Part shown: piece after piece, positions 19,309-27,372 of the stretch
Numbering within the stretch: the first letter of the stretch is position 1
Layout: every line of letters starts with the position of its first letter
NCBI RefSeq assembly: GCF_003967175.1
Contig: NZ_AP018553.1
Span: forward strand, 1,364,001 to 1,428,000
Source of the DNA: Sulfodiicoccus acidiphilus
GTDB taxonomy: Archaea; Thermoproteota; Thermoprotei_A; Sulfolobales; Sulfolobaceae
Direction of reading: 5' to 3'
Length of the DNA stretch: 64,000 nt
Position numbers and translations under genes: made by a program
The notes under the pieces: model-generated
Databases searched by the model: none
Told to the model about the DNA's origin: nothing
Seen by the model: the letters and a program-made list of their open reading frames with translations, nothing else

Positions 19309-19751
19309 AGGAACTGCAGCTGCTGTAGCGTCTCCACCGCTCCTTCCCTCTTGGACCTGACCACCTCCACGGCCCGTCTCGCGTTCAATCCCCTCCTTAC
19401 TATCAAGTAGCCGGCCAACACCGTGCCGGTCCTACCCCTCCCACCCACGCAGTGCACTAGGTTTCCCCTCCCAGAGTCGATCCACTTCACGGCCTCTTCG
19501 AACTGCTCCCTGGTGGGAGGCGCCCCGTCTGGGATCGGAAGCCACATGTAGGACAGTCCCCTCTCCCTGAGTTGGGAGAAGTAGTACTTGGAGTCCCCCC
19601 ACCCCTCCTCTAACTCCCACTCCTGAGGGAGGACGAGCACGCGCCTCACGCCGGTTTCCCTCCAGTGGTCTATCTCGTCTCCGCTGAACGGCATCCCAGA
19701 GCCGCCTAGGAAGCCCTTGATGATCCAGTACACTCCCGACTCTTGGTGCAC
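19275..19751 (-). CDS. Protein-tyrosine/dual-specificity phosphatase (SsoPTP-like)
   Basis: A 158-aa cysteine phosphatase close in pattern to SsoPTP of Saccharolobus. The P-loop HCVGGRGRTGT at about residues 100-110 has the nucleophilic Cys and Arg; IPDGAPPT supplies the general-acid Asp loop. The N-terminus YWIIKGFLGGSGMPFSGDEI is the family signature. It would dephosphorylate Tyr and Ser/Thr on cytosolic proteins. Upstream partner of endonuclease V in a coupled pair. Confidence 0.93.
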   Translation of the reverse strand: MHQESGVYWIIKGFLGGSGMPFSGDEIDHWRETGVRRVLVLPQEWELEEGWGDSKYYFSQLRERGLSYMWLPIPDGAPPTREQFEEAVKWIDSGRGNLVHCVGGRGRTGTVLAGYLIVRRGLNARRAVEVVRSKREGAVETLQQLQFLWSIEGEPWTT

Positions 19752-19764
19752 GACAATTTCAAGT

Positions 19765-20676
19765 TCACTTCCCTCGACGGCGTCTGGCTAGGCCTATCAG
19801 GGAGGTCAGCGTCAGGCTAGTAACTACGAGCCATCCTGCCGCCGCCACTCCCCCCTGCAAGAGGTAGGGCACCAGGAAGCCTGCTGCAACGTCGGTGGAG
19901 AAGGCGTAGTTCACTGTGACTAGCGGGTCTCCCAGCTTTCCTGCTTCCTCGGCTATGAGTGGGTGGAGAGGCCCGTACAGGAAGCCTATGAGGAGAGTGA
20001 GTGGGCCCGCGTTCGTCAGCAGGAACGTCCCGACAGCGGCCCCTAGGACCGCCAAGTTCGTGGCTATGTCGATCCTGAACCTCCTAGACAGGAGCCTGGA
20101 GGCGGAGACGGCCACGTAGAACAGCGCAACGTAGAGCGAGGAGGATCGATTGAGCACCACTGCGAAAGCGCCGTAGACGGCGAAGTTCACCGCCATTAGC
20201 CAAAGCATCCTAGGCCCTGGAGGCGCCAGCACGACGTCCCTGAGCTTCGTAGTTCTGACCTCCGGTCCCGTCAGGGCTAGGACGAGCACAGAGCTCACTA
20301 TCAAGGCCGGGTACAGTAGCTTCAGGTACACGAATAGGGAGGAGAGGAGGAACCCGGAGGAGAAGGAGAAGTAGAGTTCTCGTGTGAAGCCCCTTTCGAC
20401 GCCCAGGGGGGTGAGGAGAGGGTTGAGGAGGGAGACGAAGAATACGGCCGCCGGAATCGAGTAGGGGAAGAACGGTAAGCAGGCCAGTCCACCCAGAGAC
20501 GAGGCGAGGTACAACTTCCTCCCCAGGGCGGGATAGAGGAGGAAGCCAGCCAGGCTACCTAAGGCGTTAGTCCCAACGGCGAGGGAGAAGAAGATCCACT
20601 CGTCCGACCCGAACATCCTGGGTATGAGTCCCAGCGAGGTGAACACGAAGCTCCTGCTGAACAGGGCGTACCCCAT
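19765..20676 (-). CDS. Polytopic membrane protein, MFS-like
   Basis: A 303-aa protein with about ten hydrophobic segments and short positively charged loops (LARRRRGK at the C-terminus, SRLLSRRFRID in the middle). The arrangement of paired half-domains with small loops suggests a major facilitator member, but it is shorter than usual and no diagnostic MFS motif is clear. Same strand as the phosphatase, 13 bp upstream of it. Substrate unknown. Confidence 0.6.
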   Translation of the reverse strand: MGYALFSRSFVFTSLGLIPRMFGSDEWIFFSLAVGTNALGSLAGFLLYPALGRKLYLASSLGGLACLPFFPYSIPAAVFFVSLLNPLLTPLGVERGFTRELYFSFSSGFLLSSLFVYLKLLYPALIVSSVLVLALTGPEVRTTKLRDVVLAPPGPRMLWLMAVNFAVYGAFAVVLNRSSSLYVALFYVAVSASRLLSRRFRIDIATNLAVLGAAVGTFLLTNAGPLTLLIGFLYGPLHPLIAEEAGKLGDPLVTVNYAFSTDVAAGFLVPYLLQGGVAAAGWLVVTSLTLTSLIGLARRRRGK

Positions 20677-20886
20677 GGCTGTTCCCCTGTCGCTAAGCTT
20701 CGTGGGGGACCACCTCGATCACTGGAGGACCTTGTAGGCGGGGGAAATAAGCCGTTTGCAGGAAACCCTCCACACTTTCGTCATCGTCGGATGCACCACA
20801 AAGGGAGCTCTGACTCCCGTGAATCTATGCTAGGTGGTGGCGTGGCCCTTCTGGTGCAGGCCCTGCCTGAAGAGTCCACACCTTCC

Positions 20887-21381
20887 CTAACTTCTCCCTT
20901 CGGCGACCTTGGCGCACTCTCCTCTGGCTAGCTCCAGTTCGACGGGGCCGTTGACGTTCAGGATCCGTTCTCCTAGCTCCACGTCCTGGTGAGTCGCGGG
21001 CCTTGAAGACCTCCATAGGCTTATCCCCACGAACCGGCCCAAGCTCAGGAGGTTGCAGAGGTCAGCCTCACACCCTTCCACCAGGGCAAACAGATGGTCT
21101 ACCCGGATCAGGGGGACGTCTGCGGGAAGCACCAAGGCCGGCGTGCCCACCGCCTCCACCGCCTCCACCACGTCCCACTCATACCCTCTGCCCGAGGTGT
21201 AGACCTTGGGCCCGGGGAGTCCCTCACCCGGCCTTCCCCTCACTACCGCGAAGGTGACGGGGCCTAGTCTCCCGCCCACCTCCGCCATCCTGAGGGCCAT
21301 TGGTCGTCCGCACACCTCCAGGAGGGGTTTATCTGGCGAGAGTCTAGTGCCCAGTCCACCGGCCATCACCACCACCCTCAA
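20887..21381 (-). CDS. Nucleotidyltransferase, CobY/MobA-like
   Basis: A 164-aa MobA-like NTP transferase. The nucleotide-binding motif MAGGLGTRLSPDKPLLEVCGRP is at the N-terminus, followed by LPADVPLI, the metal-binding Asp. Small size and the KPLLEVCGRP pattern resemble CobY (GTP:adenosylcobinamide-phosphate guanylyltransferase), but MobA-type molybdenum cofactor or sugar nucleotidyltransferase activity is possible. The frame opens at TTG 21381; TTAATAAA at about 21390-21397 would place a leaderless start near ATG 21366, so the start is uncertain. Confidence 0.6.
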   Translation of the reverse strand: MRVVVMAGGLGTRLSPDKPLLEVCGRPMALRMAEVGGRLGPVTFAVVRGRPGEGLPGPKVYTSGRGYEWDVVEAVEAVGTPALVLPADVPLIRVDHLFALVEGCEADLCNLLSLGRFVGISLWRSSRPATHQDVELGERILNVNGPVELELARGECAKVAEGRS

Positions 21382-21413
21382 CTCGCCTTTATTAACGGTG
21401 GAGCTCCCTATAA

Positions 21414-22144
21414 TTGGAGGTGCTCCCCATACAGGCCGTAGAGGTTCAAGACCTCAGGAAAACGTACGGGGGTAAGGTGGAGGCCCTGAAGGGGATCACG
21501 TTCTCTGTTGGTCGGGGGAGGTGTTCACCCTCCTCGGTCCCAACGGGGCTGGGAAGACCACAACATTGGGGATCCTTTCCTGCGTCCTCTCGCCGACCTC
21601 TGGGAAGGTCGCGGTGTTGGGGATGCAGGTCCCCAGGGAATGCGCGAAGATCAGGAGGGAAGTCGGGGTCATGCCTCAGCAGTTCCAGGGATTTTCCGAC
21701 CTAACCGTGGAGGAGAACGTGGGGTACTTCGCCGGACTGTACGGGGAGAACGAGTGGAGGCCCCTTATATCCAAACTCGGGCTGGAGTCGTACTCCAGGG
21801 TGCGGTACAGGGCCCTCTCCGGGGGCCTCAAGAGGAGGGTTGGTCTCGCCTGCGCTCTGGCGGGAAGGCCGAGGATACTCTTCCTGGACGAGCCCACGGT
21901 CGGGCTCGATCCCAAGGCCAGGAGGTCCCTCTGGGAGGTGGTAAAGTCGTTGAAGGGGGAGGGAGTGACCGTGCTCATGACGACACACTACCTGGACGAG
22001 GCTCAGAGGCTGTCGGACAGGGTCGCCGTGATATACGGCGGGAGGGTCCTGAAGGTCGACACGCCCGAGGCAGTCATGAACGAGTTCCACAAGGAGAGTT
22101 TGGAGGAGGCTTACTTGTCCCTCATGGAGGGGGTGGAGGAGTGA
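21414..22144 (+). CDS. ABC transporter ATPase (DrrA/CcmA type), split by a frameshift
   Basis: Nucleotide-binding subunit of an ABC-2 exporter. First frame: AVEVQDLRKTYGGKVEALKGI then VGRG. Second frame: [14 protein letters not shown] (Walker A), LSGGLKRRVGLA (signature), ILFLDEPTVGLDP (Walker B) and TTHYLDEA. They meet at G5 21514-21518; a sixth G gives VGRGEVFTLLGPNGAG, the normal family sequence. Restored length is about 243 aa. GTGA overlap with the permease. The 5' start is TTG 21414 or GTG 21420. Confidence 0.88.
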
Positions 22145-23139
22145 GGAGAGTCCTACTGACCACGTGGGCAGTCCTTAAGGACAACTTGAGCAACAGGTTC
22201 ACCCTCTTCTGGGTCGTCCTCTTCCCGCTCGTCCTGACAGTCCTCTTCGCCCTAATCTTCGGCGGGGCTTCCGTTCACTACGTTGTGTTCGTTTACGGCG
22301 TCGACGCACCGCGAGTTGCCTCCTACCTCAACGGTAGCGGCCTCTTCGTCGCTACTGTGTCCAACGAATCCGTCCAAGCCCTCCGACACGGTTACCTCTA
22401 CGTTTACCTTGAGAACCAGTCCGCGTTGAGGATCCTCTACCCGCCCCAGGACGGTTCCTTGGTCAAGCCCTTAGCGGCGCTCGTTGAACAGTCGCTCGCT
22501 TCTGACTCCCTAGCTGTCGCGGCGAGCCCAGGGGGACACTACACGTACTACTCCTACCTGATCGCCGGGATAGTCGGAGTGATATCCCTTTCCAACGGTG
22601 TCTTCGGCGTGGTGGGAGTTGTGAGCGGCTACTACAGGGACGGGTTAGTGGAGAGGTTGGGGGCCTCTCCCCTCGAGAACTGGGAGTGGGTGCTTTCCCT
22701 CATGACGTATGAAGTCGTCATAGTGCTCCTATCCTCGGCTGTGATATTGGCGGTGGGCCTGACCCTTGGGTTCGTCCCGGCAGTGGACCTCCCCTTCGTG
22801 GGAGTGTTGGTCCTCGGGACCCTGATGTTCAGCGGACTGGGGGCTGTGATATACGGTTTAACCCCCAAGGACAAGGTATTCGTGGCGGAGGGTGCAGCTA
22901 ACGTCCTTGTCTTCCTCCTGATGTTCGTTAGTAACGCCTTCTACCCGGTGTCCCAGTTCCCCTACTTCCTCAGGCTAGTGGCGACGTACTCTCCAGTGTC
23001 CATAGTGAACGACGTGGTGAGGGACCTCATTCTGTATCAGCAAGCCCCCGCACCTTGGCAGTTTGGGGCCATAGCTGTGCTGACCCTGGCCTTCGTGGGC
23101 GCAGGGTCTAGGCTCCTCACACTCAGGGAGGCACCCTGA
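22141..23139 (+). CDS. ABC-2 type permease
   Basis: Membrane subunit for the ATPase just upstream. GTG 22141 overlaps the ATPase stop. 332 aa with one N-terminal helix, a roughly 130-residue extracytoplasmic domain (about 40-160, with NGS and NES glycosylation sequons) and five C-terminal helices, the ABC2_membrane_3 layout. The last part (SNAFYPVSQFPYFLRLVATYSPVSIVND) carries the family's short loop. Exported substrate unknown; lipids, peptides or drugs are usual. Confidence 0.82.
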   Translation: MRRVLLTTWAVLKDNLSNRFTLFWVVLFPLVLTVLFALIFGGASVHYVVFVYGVDAPRVASYLNGSGLFVATVSNESVQALRHGYLYVYLENQSALRILYPPQDGSLVKPLAALVEQSLASDSLAVAASPGGHYTYYSYLIAGIVGVISLSNGVFGVVGVVSGYYRDGLVERLGASPLENWEWVLSLMTYEVVIVLLSSAVILAVGLTLGFVPAVDLPFVGVLVLGTLMFSGLGAVIYGLTPKDKVFVAEGAANVLVFLLMFVSNAFYPVSQFPYFLRLVATYSPVSIVNDVVRDLILYQQAPAPWQFGAIAVLTLAFVGAGSRLLTLREAP

Positions 23140-23165
23140 GGAAGGCCGCGAAGTTTCCTCTGAGG

Positions 23166-23923
23166 TCATCGAGGAACCCACGGCGGGGTCCTCCTGAAGA
23201 CGAAGGCCCTGAGGCCCTCCTTCACTTCGTCCGTGGTGGCCTGGACTACGAGCTCTTTCATGTAGAGGAGGATTCTTTCCTCCACATCCCTGGTCCTCAA
23301 CCTCTTAGCTAGGGCTAAGACCTGGGGGCCGTTCCTTAGCAGTTCCTTGGACAACCTCTCCAGCTCCCGTTCTGGGTCTGGGGATACCAAGTCGACTAGA
23401 CCCATCGTCGCCGCCTCCCGGGCGTCCACTTCCTCACCAGTGAGGATGAATCGGTTGAGCCTCCTCGTCCCCATTATGGAGGGGCCTAGGGCCAGCAAGA
23501 CGGGGGGAAACAACCCCCACCTCATTCCAGGGGACGAGAACTTAGCTTCAGGCGAGGAAATGACGAAATCGGAGAGGATTGCCAGCTCCAACGAAGCCCC
23601 GTAGGCCACTCCAGTGACCAGCGAGACCACGGGCTTGCGGAACCTGAGTAGGTTGATGAAGAGCTCCCTGAGGGAGGAGAAGAACTTGCTCACTGCGTCA
23701 GAGTTCTTGGACACTTCGTAGAGTTCCTCCAGGTCAACTCCCGCTCCGAAATTTCCTTCTCCTTCCAGGGCTAGGACCCTTGAGTCGTCCCTCTCCACCA
23801 ACTTCAAGGCGTCGACCATCTCAACCATGAACTTCGAACCCACCAAGTTCAGCTTCCCCCCGTGCGGAACTTCACAAAGGTGAGGCGGTCCCTCCTCTCC
23901 AGACGCAGTTTCTCGAACTCCAC
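23166..23923 (-). CDS. Enoyl-CoA hydratase/isomerase family protein, split by a frameshift
   Basis: Crotonase-fold protein. GTG 23923 is leaderless, 25 bp from CTTTTATGG. The first 20 residues (VEFEKLRLERRDRLTFVKF) lie in a different frame from GGKLNLVGSKFMVEMVDALKLV and the rest; the junction is the C6 run 23856-23861 (coding G6), where one more G restores continuity. The oxyanion segments FGAGVDLEELYE and GVAYGASLELAILSDF are present, but positions of the usual catalytic glutamates hold GMRWGLFPP, so hydratase activity is uncertain. Restored length is about 252 aa. Confidence 0.78.
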
Positions 23924-24099
23924 TCCATAACCTCGGCTTCTCCCCATAAAAGCGGAGCTCACAGCACACTCGTCGCTCCGAGCCGCGTCCGGACACGACT
24001 TCGAGTCCTGAGAGGTTGTTTCCGAGCTGAAGCGGTAAGCGGGCAGGTCAGCCGCCAATTGGGGCTAGTTCCATTACCGGAACTCCATCCTAAATGACT

Positions 24100-24443
24100 T
24101 TACAAAGTCGGGGGTTGAGGGGCGTAAAGCCTCGCCCTTCACGGCGGGGACGGACAGCCCCCTCATATTTATACTTCTTTGTGAAATTTCTCTTAGTGGT
24201 ACTAACGACGCTCCTCCCCAGCTCGATCTAAGGTTTAATGGGACTGAGGGAGGAGCAGCTATTATCTCCTTCTCTTAAGGGACTAGAGCTTTGCGATGAA
24301 AGTCCCCTCCTCTTCAGATCGGAGTGGATCTCTGATCCACTCGACTGCCCACCAAACGAGACATGTAAACCCGAACCGATGGTGGGAACGACGATCCCTC
24401 TGGGAGGGAACCCTCGTCCCTTCCAGGGCGGGGAGGAAGTCAG
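24100..24443 (+). mobile_element. Solo omega-RNA-like element derived from a TnpB insertion sequence, copy 1
   Basis: Nearly identical at both ends to 51410-51756 (two or three differences in the first 140 bp). The left end (TTACAAAGTCGGGGGTTGAGG) resembles the left end of the TnpB relic at 46710. The right end (CCCTCG..TTCCAGGGCGGGGAGGAAGTCAG, 24410-24443) matches omega-RNA right ends seen beside TnpB remnants elsewhere in the window. The interior has a perfect 9-bp stem with TCT loop at 24322-24342. No transposase or TnpB body remains. An open frame of about 79 codons runs through it but probably reflects the old TnpB C-terminal tail. Confidence 0.75.
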
Positions 24444-24565
24444 CTTGAGTACTCGGGAACGTTTGAAGCTAGGGTAGAGATACCTCACCCGGCTCCACTC
24501 GATGCGTCGGTGACGAGGTACCAGCGTGGAACAACCTTTTTACCCAGTTGGGATGAAGGGCTCAG

Positions 24566-25423
24566 ATGATAACGCCGCTCTACTCGATCGAGGTTGTCGT
24601 CGCGGCCATTCTGGCCGGACTTCTCGGTTCGCTCACGGGCTTGGGAGGCGGCGTAGTCCTTACGCCTGTGCTCATACTTTTCCTCGGGGTTCCAATTCCG
24701 TACGCCCTCGGAACGTCCCTCATCTCCACCATAGCTACGTCCAGCGGCGCCGCCTCGGCCTACGTCAAGGACGAGCTCTCCAACATGAGGATAGGGATAT
24801 CCCTAGAGGTAGGGACTACTTCTGGCGCCATAGCTGGCTCCCTCACCCTTTACGAAATAGAGAGGTTGCACCTCCTGAACATAATTGCAATAATATTCGG
24901 CGCGGTCCTCATGTTCTCGACCTTCCCCAACTTCGTGAGGATGAAGACGGAAGTGCCGGAGGGCGTGAAGCCAGACTTCTTCACGAGGAAGCTCAAGCTC
25001 ATGGGCACCTACTACGATCAGGCCCTCAGGAGGGAGGTGAAGTACGTGGGGAGGAGGTATCCCCTCGGACTCATAGGCATGTTCGTGGCCGGCTACATGT
25101 CTGGCCTCCTAGGAATAGGTTCTGGCGCTTTCAAGGTCCTAGCGATGGACTTCATGATGACCCTCCCCTTCAAGATAAGCACAGCAACTAGCAACTTCAT
25201 GATTGGAGTGACCGCAGCCACTAGCTCCGGACTGTACTGGAGCTTCGGATTCATAGACCCGGTGCTGGTCGCCTCGACTATACCTGGAGTGCTGTTGGGC
25301 TCCCTGATCGGGACGAGGTACCTCAACAGGTTGATGTCGAGGAGACTCAGGCAGCTGTTCACAGTCGTGTTGATATTGTTGGGCATACAGCTCATATTGA
25401 GGGGACTTGGGGTGATAGGATGA
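24566..25423 (+). CDS. TauE/SafE family anion exporter
   Basis: A 285-aa membrane protein. Two hydrophobic halves each carry the family glycine-rich segment (GLLGSLTGLGGGVVLTP near the start, GYMSGLLGIGSGAFKV at about 175), separated by a polar loop of about 50 residues. TauE/SafE proteins export sulfite, sulfoacetate or related anions, which fits a sulfur-metabolising archaeon, but the substrate is not shown. Start ATG 24566; TTTTTACC at about 24536 is a plausible TATA box. Overlaps the DUF1634 gene by 4 bp. Confidence 0.85.
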   Translation: MITPLYSIEVVVAAILAGLLGSLTGLGGGVVLTPVLILFLGVPIPYALGTSLISTIATSSGAASAYVKDELSNMRIGISLEVGTTSGAIAGSLTLYEIERLHLLNIIAIIFGAVLMFSTFPNFVRMKTEVPEGVKPDFFTRKLKLMGTYYDQALRREVKYVGRRYPLGLIGMFVAGYMSGLLGIGSGAFKVLAMDFMMTLPFKISTATSNFMIGVTAATSSGLYWSFGFIDPVLVASTIPGVLLGSLIGTRYLNRLMSRRLRQLFTVVLILLGIQLILRGLGVIG

Positions 25424-25764
25424 ACCTGGAAAGGGTGGTGAGCCTGACCCTCAGGACGGGCGTTATACTCTCGTCCGCCCTCGTGATAGGAGGTTTAGTG
25501 CTCTTCTACGTCGAGGGGAGGAATACTACCATCAGTTCGTCCTACTTCAACTTATCCCGCATGGCACAGGGGTTGCTCCACCTCGATCCATTGGCCATCA
25601 TAATGCTGGGGGTGGCTGTGCTGGTGGCTACTCCAGTGATAAGGGTGTTGGAGTTGGGCATCAACTACGTAGCTGCAGATAGGGACAGGCTGTACGTGGC
25701 GCTGAGCTTCGCCGTCCTAGCGCTCATGCTGATAGGAATACTTCTGCTTCCACACGTGGTCTGA
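25420..25764 (+). CDS. DUF1634 membrane protein
   Basis: 114 aa with three predicted membrane helices (about 12-33, 58-75, 88-111). DUF1634 proteins are commonly encoded next to TauE/SafE transporters, and here the ATGA overlap makes the two a coupled pair, so it is probably an accessory subunit of that exporter. No catalytic residues seen. Confidence 0.72.
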   Translation: MNLERVVSLTLRTGVILSSALVIGGLVLFYVEGRNTTISSSYFNLSRMAQGLLHLDPLAIIMLGVAVLVATPVIRVLELGINYVAADRDRLYVALSFAVLALMLIGILLLPHVV

Positions 25765-25823
25765 CTAGGTCCACTGTTTCGCGTCGGTCTCCACCCCATT
25801 CCTATGGGCCTACTCGGTGGATC

Positions 25824-26600
25824 TCACGCGTTGAACCCGAGTTTCCCCCTCAATATGGCCGAGACTGCGGTGGCCGGCGCTAAGACGGCCAAGAAGGTCA
25901 TGCCAAGAGGTAGCCTGAGCACGTCGCCCCTCCTGGCGAAGCTGATGAACTTGCCGTCCCTTACCTCTCCCTCGTGGATTTCGAACCTCGTGAACCACTG
26001 GTTTGGCCTGAGCAGGGTCACCCTTCCCTCCAGGGTTTGGCAGGGCGTTTTCACTGACACCTCCCCGTCCTCAGTCAACTCCTCCACCGTGAGGGCCTTT
26101 GACTCGAAAGGGAGGAGAGCCTTCATGATTAACGTCCTAACGTCATAGGTGGGGAAGTGTGCACAATCGTTGCCTCCCAATACGTCCAGTCCCACTTCCT
26201 CTCCCCTCACATGTCTCACCTCGAAGAACGGGGCCTCCGGCACGTTCCACGTGAGGAGCTCCCTCTGCTCGGGGAGAATCACTCCCACTCTGACCTTGAC
26301 GGGAGGAGACGGAGTCCTCCCTTTCTCCTCCCTCGTGGGCTCGAATGGGTGGATCGACGCGTCGATGCCAGCCTCCCTGAGGGCCCCCGCTAACTCCATT
26401 GCCGCCCCGTAGTCCCCGGTCGGGTAAACCGTGACCCTCTTGTAGTGCCTTGCCGCGACGAACGCGTCCCTCAACTTACCCCTGTCTGAGACCACCAATG
26501 CCTCCTCCCCCCTGCTTATGAAGAGCTTCCTCTTCGCGACGTTCACGACCCCGAAGTTACTTCTTATCCTCGACAAGGTCTGCTCGTCAAGTTCCGCCAT
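25824..26600 (-). CDS. Hypothetical protein
   Basis: About 258 aa. The frame opens at 26660, but TATATCC at 26628-26634 places a leaderless start near TTG 26603 or ATG 26600 (MAELDEQTLSRI). An N-terminal region with KRKLFISRGEEALVVSDRG and a central segment with VRVGVILPEQRELL suggest alpha/beta domains; the C-terminus (LRLPLGMTFLAVLAPATAVSAILRG) looks like one membrane helix. No family recognised. Monocistronic and convergent with DUF1634. Confidence 0.6.
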   Translation of the reverse strand: MAELDEQTLSRIRSNFGVVNVAKRKLFISRGEEALVVSDRGKLRDAFVAARHYKRVTVYPTGDYGAAMELAGALREAGIDASIHPFEPTREEKGRTPSPPVKVRVGVILPEQRELLTWNVPEAPFFEVRHVRGEEVGLDVLGGNDCAHFPTYDVRTLIMKALLPFESKALTVEELTEDGEVSVKTPCQTLEGRVTLLRPNQWFTRFEIHEGEVRDGKFISFARRGDVLRLPLGMTFLAVLAPATAVSAILRGKLGFNA

Positions 26601-26760
26601 CAACAGGAGGTCCATGTGGGCTGTAAGGATATAGGACGCGATCGTAATTAAGTTTCCCATCTCTTAAACGGTGTTAACCCGTCTAGACGAATTTGGTCCT
26701 AAGAGTTTAACAAAAGTATTTCTAATAGATAGAAAATAAGAAGAATTGAGATAAATCACA

Positions 26761-26920
26761 CCATCTTCCGAAAACGCGGATGCGGTCAGATCGGCGCGGC
26801 TTCGGCATTGGGGTTAGGCCGGCCTGTTAAGTCGCACCCGGATCCCCCACGTTCCGTATTACAAGACCCAACCGAAGGCCAGGTGAGCTGTCGCAGGCCC
26901 GAGGAAACCCTCACCCTCTG
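26761..26920. ncRNA. Candidate structured RNA, unassigned
   Basis: A GC-rich block of about 150 bp directly after a very AT-rich 55-bp stretch (26706-26760) in an intergenic gap. It has long-range pairing potential, such as GGCCTG 26821-26826 with CAGGCC 26893-26898 and CTTCGG near 26800 with CCGAAG near 26871. The segment GGCCTGTTAAGTCGC recalls the GUUAAG region of archaeal 5S rRNA, but the 5S loop C consensus is absent. No coding frame. Strand is not settled; its distal edge touches the stop of the segB-like gene. Confidence 0.35.
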
Positions 26921-27372
26921 AAGTCTACGTACTTCCTGGCCACCCTCTCAGCGGCCTCGAACAAGTCGCCGTACATCTGCCTCAGTCCCATTTCCATGGC
27001 TTCCTTGGCCGTTCGACTAACCTTGAATCCAGGTACGGTGGAGTAGAGGTACTGTAGGACGAGGTAAGCGGGATAGCTCCAGACTCCCACCTTGGGTTCC
27101 TTCGATGTGAACGACGCCATCAACTTCTCTACCTCCTCCCAGTTCCTAGAGTCCGTACCCTTCACTCTACTCTCCTCGTCATGGGGTATGTCCTCTTCCT
27201 TCAGTCTAGAGTCCACTCCCTCGACCTTTCTTGTCTCCGCTCTGGGCCCCAGCCTCTCTCCTCCAGGGTCTTGAGTCGTCTCCCCGTTCTTGACTCCGCC
27301 CTCCGCTCCCTGGGCTCTAGAGTCGCCCTCTCTATGCTCCCTCCTCTTCAGTAGGAAGTCTATCTCGCTCAA
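26911..27372 (-). CDS. SegB-like DNA-binding partition protein (candidate)
   Basis: A 153-aa protein encoded directly after the ParA gene with a 4-bp overlap. Residues 1-90 are polar and charged, low in hydrophobics, and probably disordered. The C-terminal 60 residues (KVGVWSYPAYLVLQYLYSTVPGFKVSRTAKEAMEMGL) look like a ribbon-helix-helix domain of the kind in the Sulfolobus SegB partner of SegA. Three codon triplets GAC TCT AGA or GACTCTAGG in the disordered part coincide with the repeated DNA motif described separately. Role inferred: centromere binding in chromosome segregation. Confidence 0.6.
   Translation of the reverse strand: MSEIDFLLKRREHREGDSRAQGAEGGVKNGETTQDPGGERLGPRAETRKVEGVDSRLKEEDIPHDEESRVKGTDSRNWEEVEKLMASFTSKEPKVGVWSYPAYLVLQYLYSTVPGFKVSRTAKEAMEMGLRQMYGDLFEAAERVARKYVDFRG

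Noticed and set aside
21508-23139. A single 543-codon protein spanning the ABC ATPase and permease
   Set aside because: The first 210 codons are an out-of-frame reading of the ATPase gene. The permease really begins at GTG 22141.
26800-26900. 5S rRNA on the plus strand
   Set aside because: Only the GUUAAG-like stretch fits; the conserved loop C (CCGAAC) and the terminal helix are missing.
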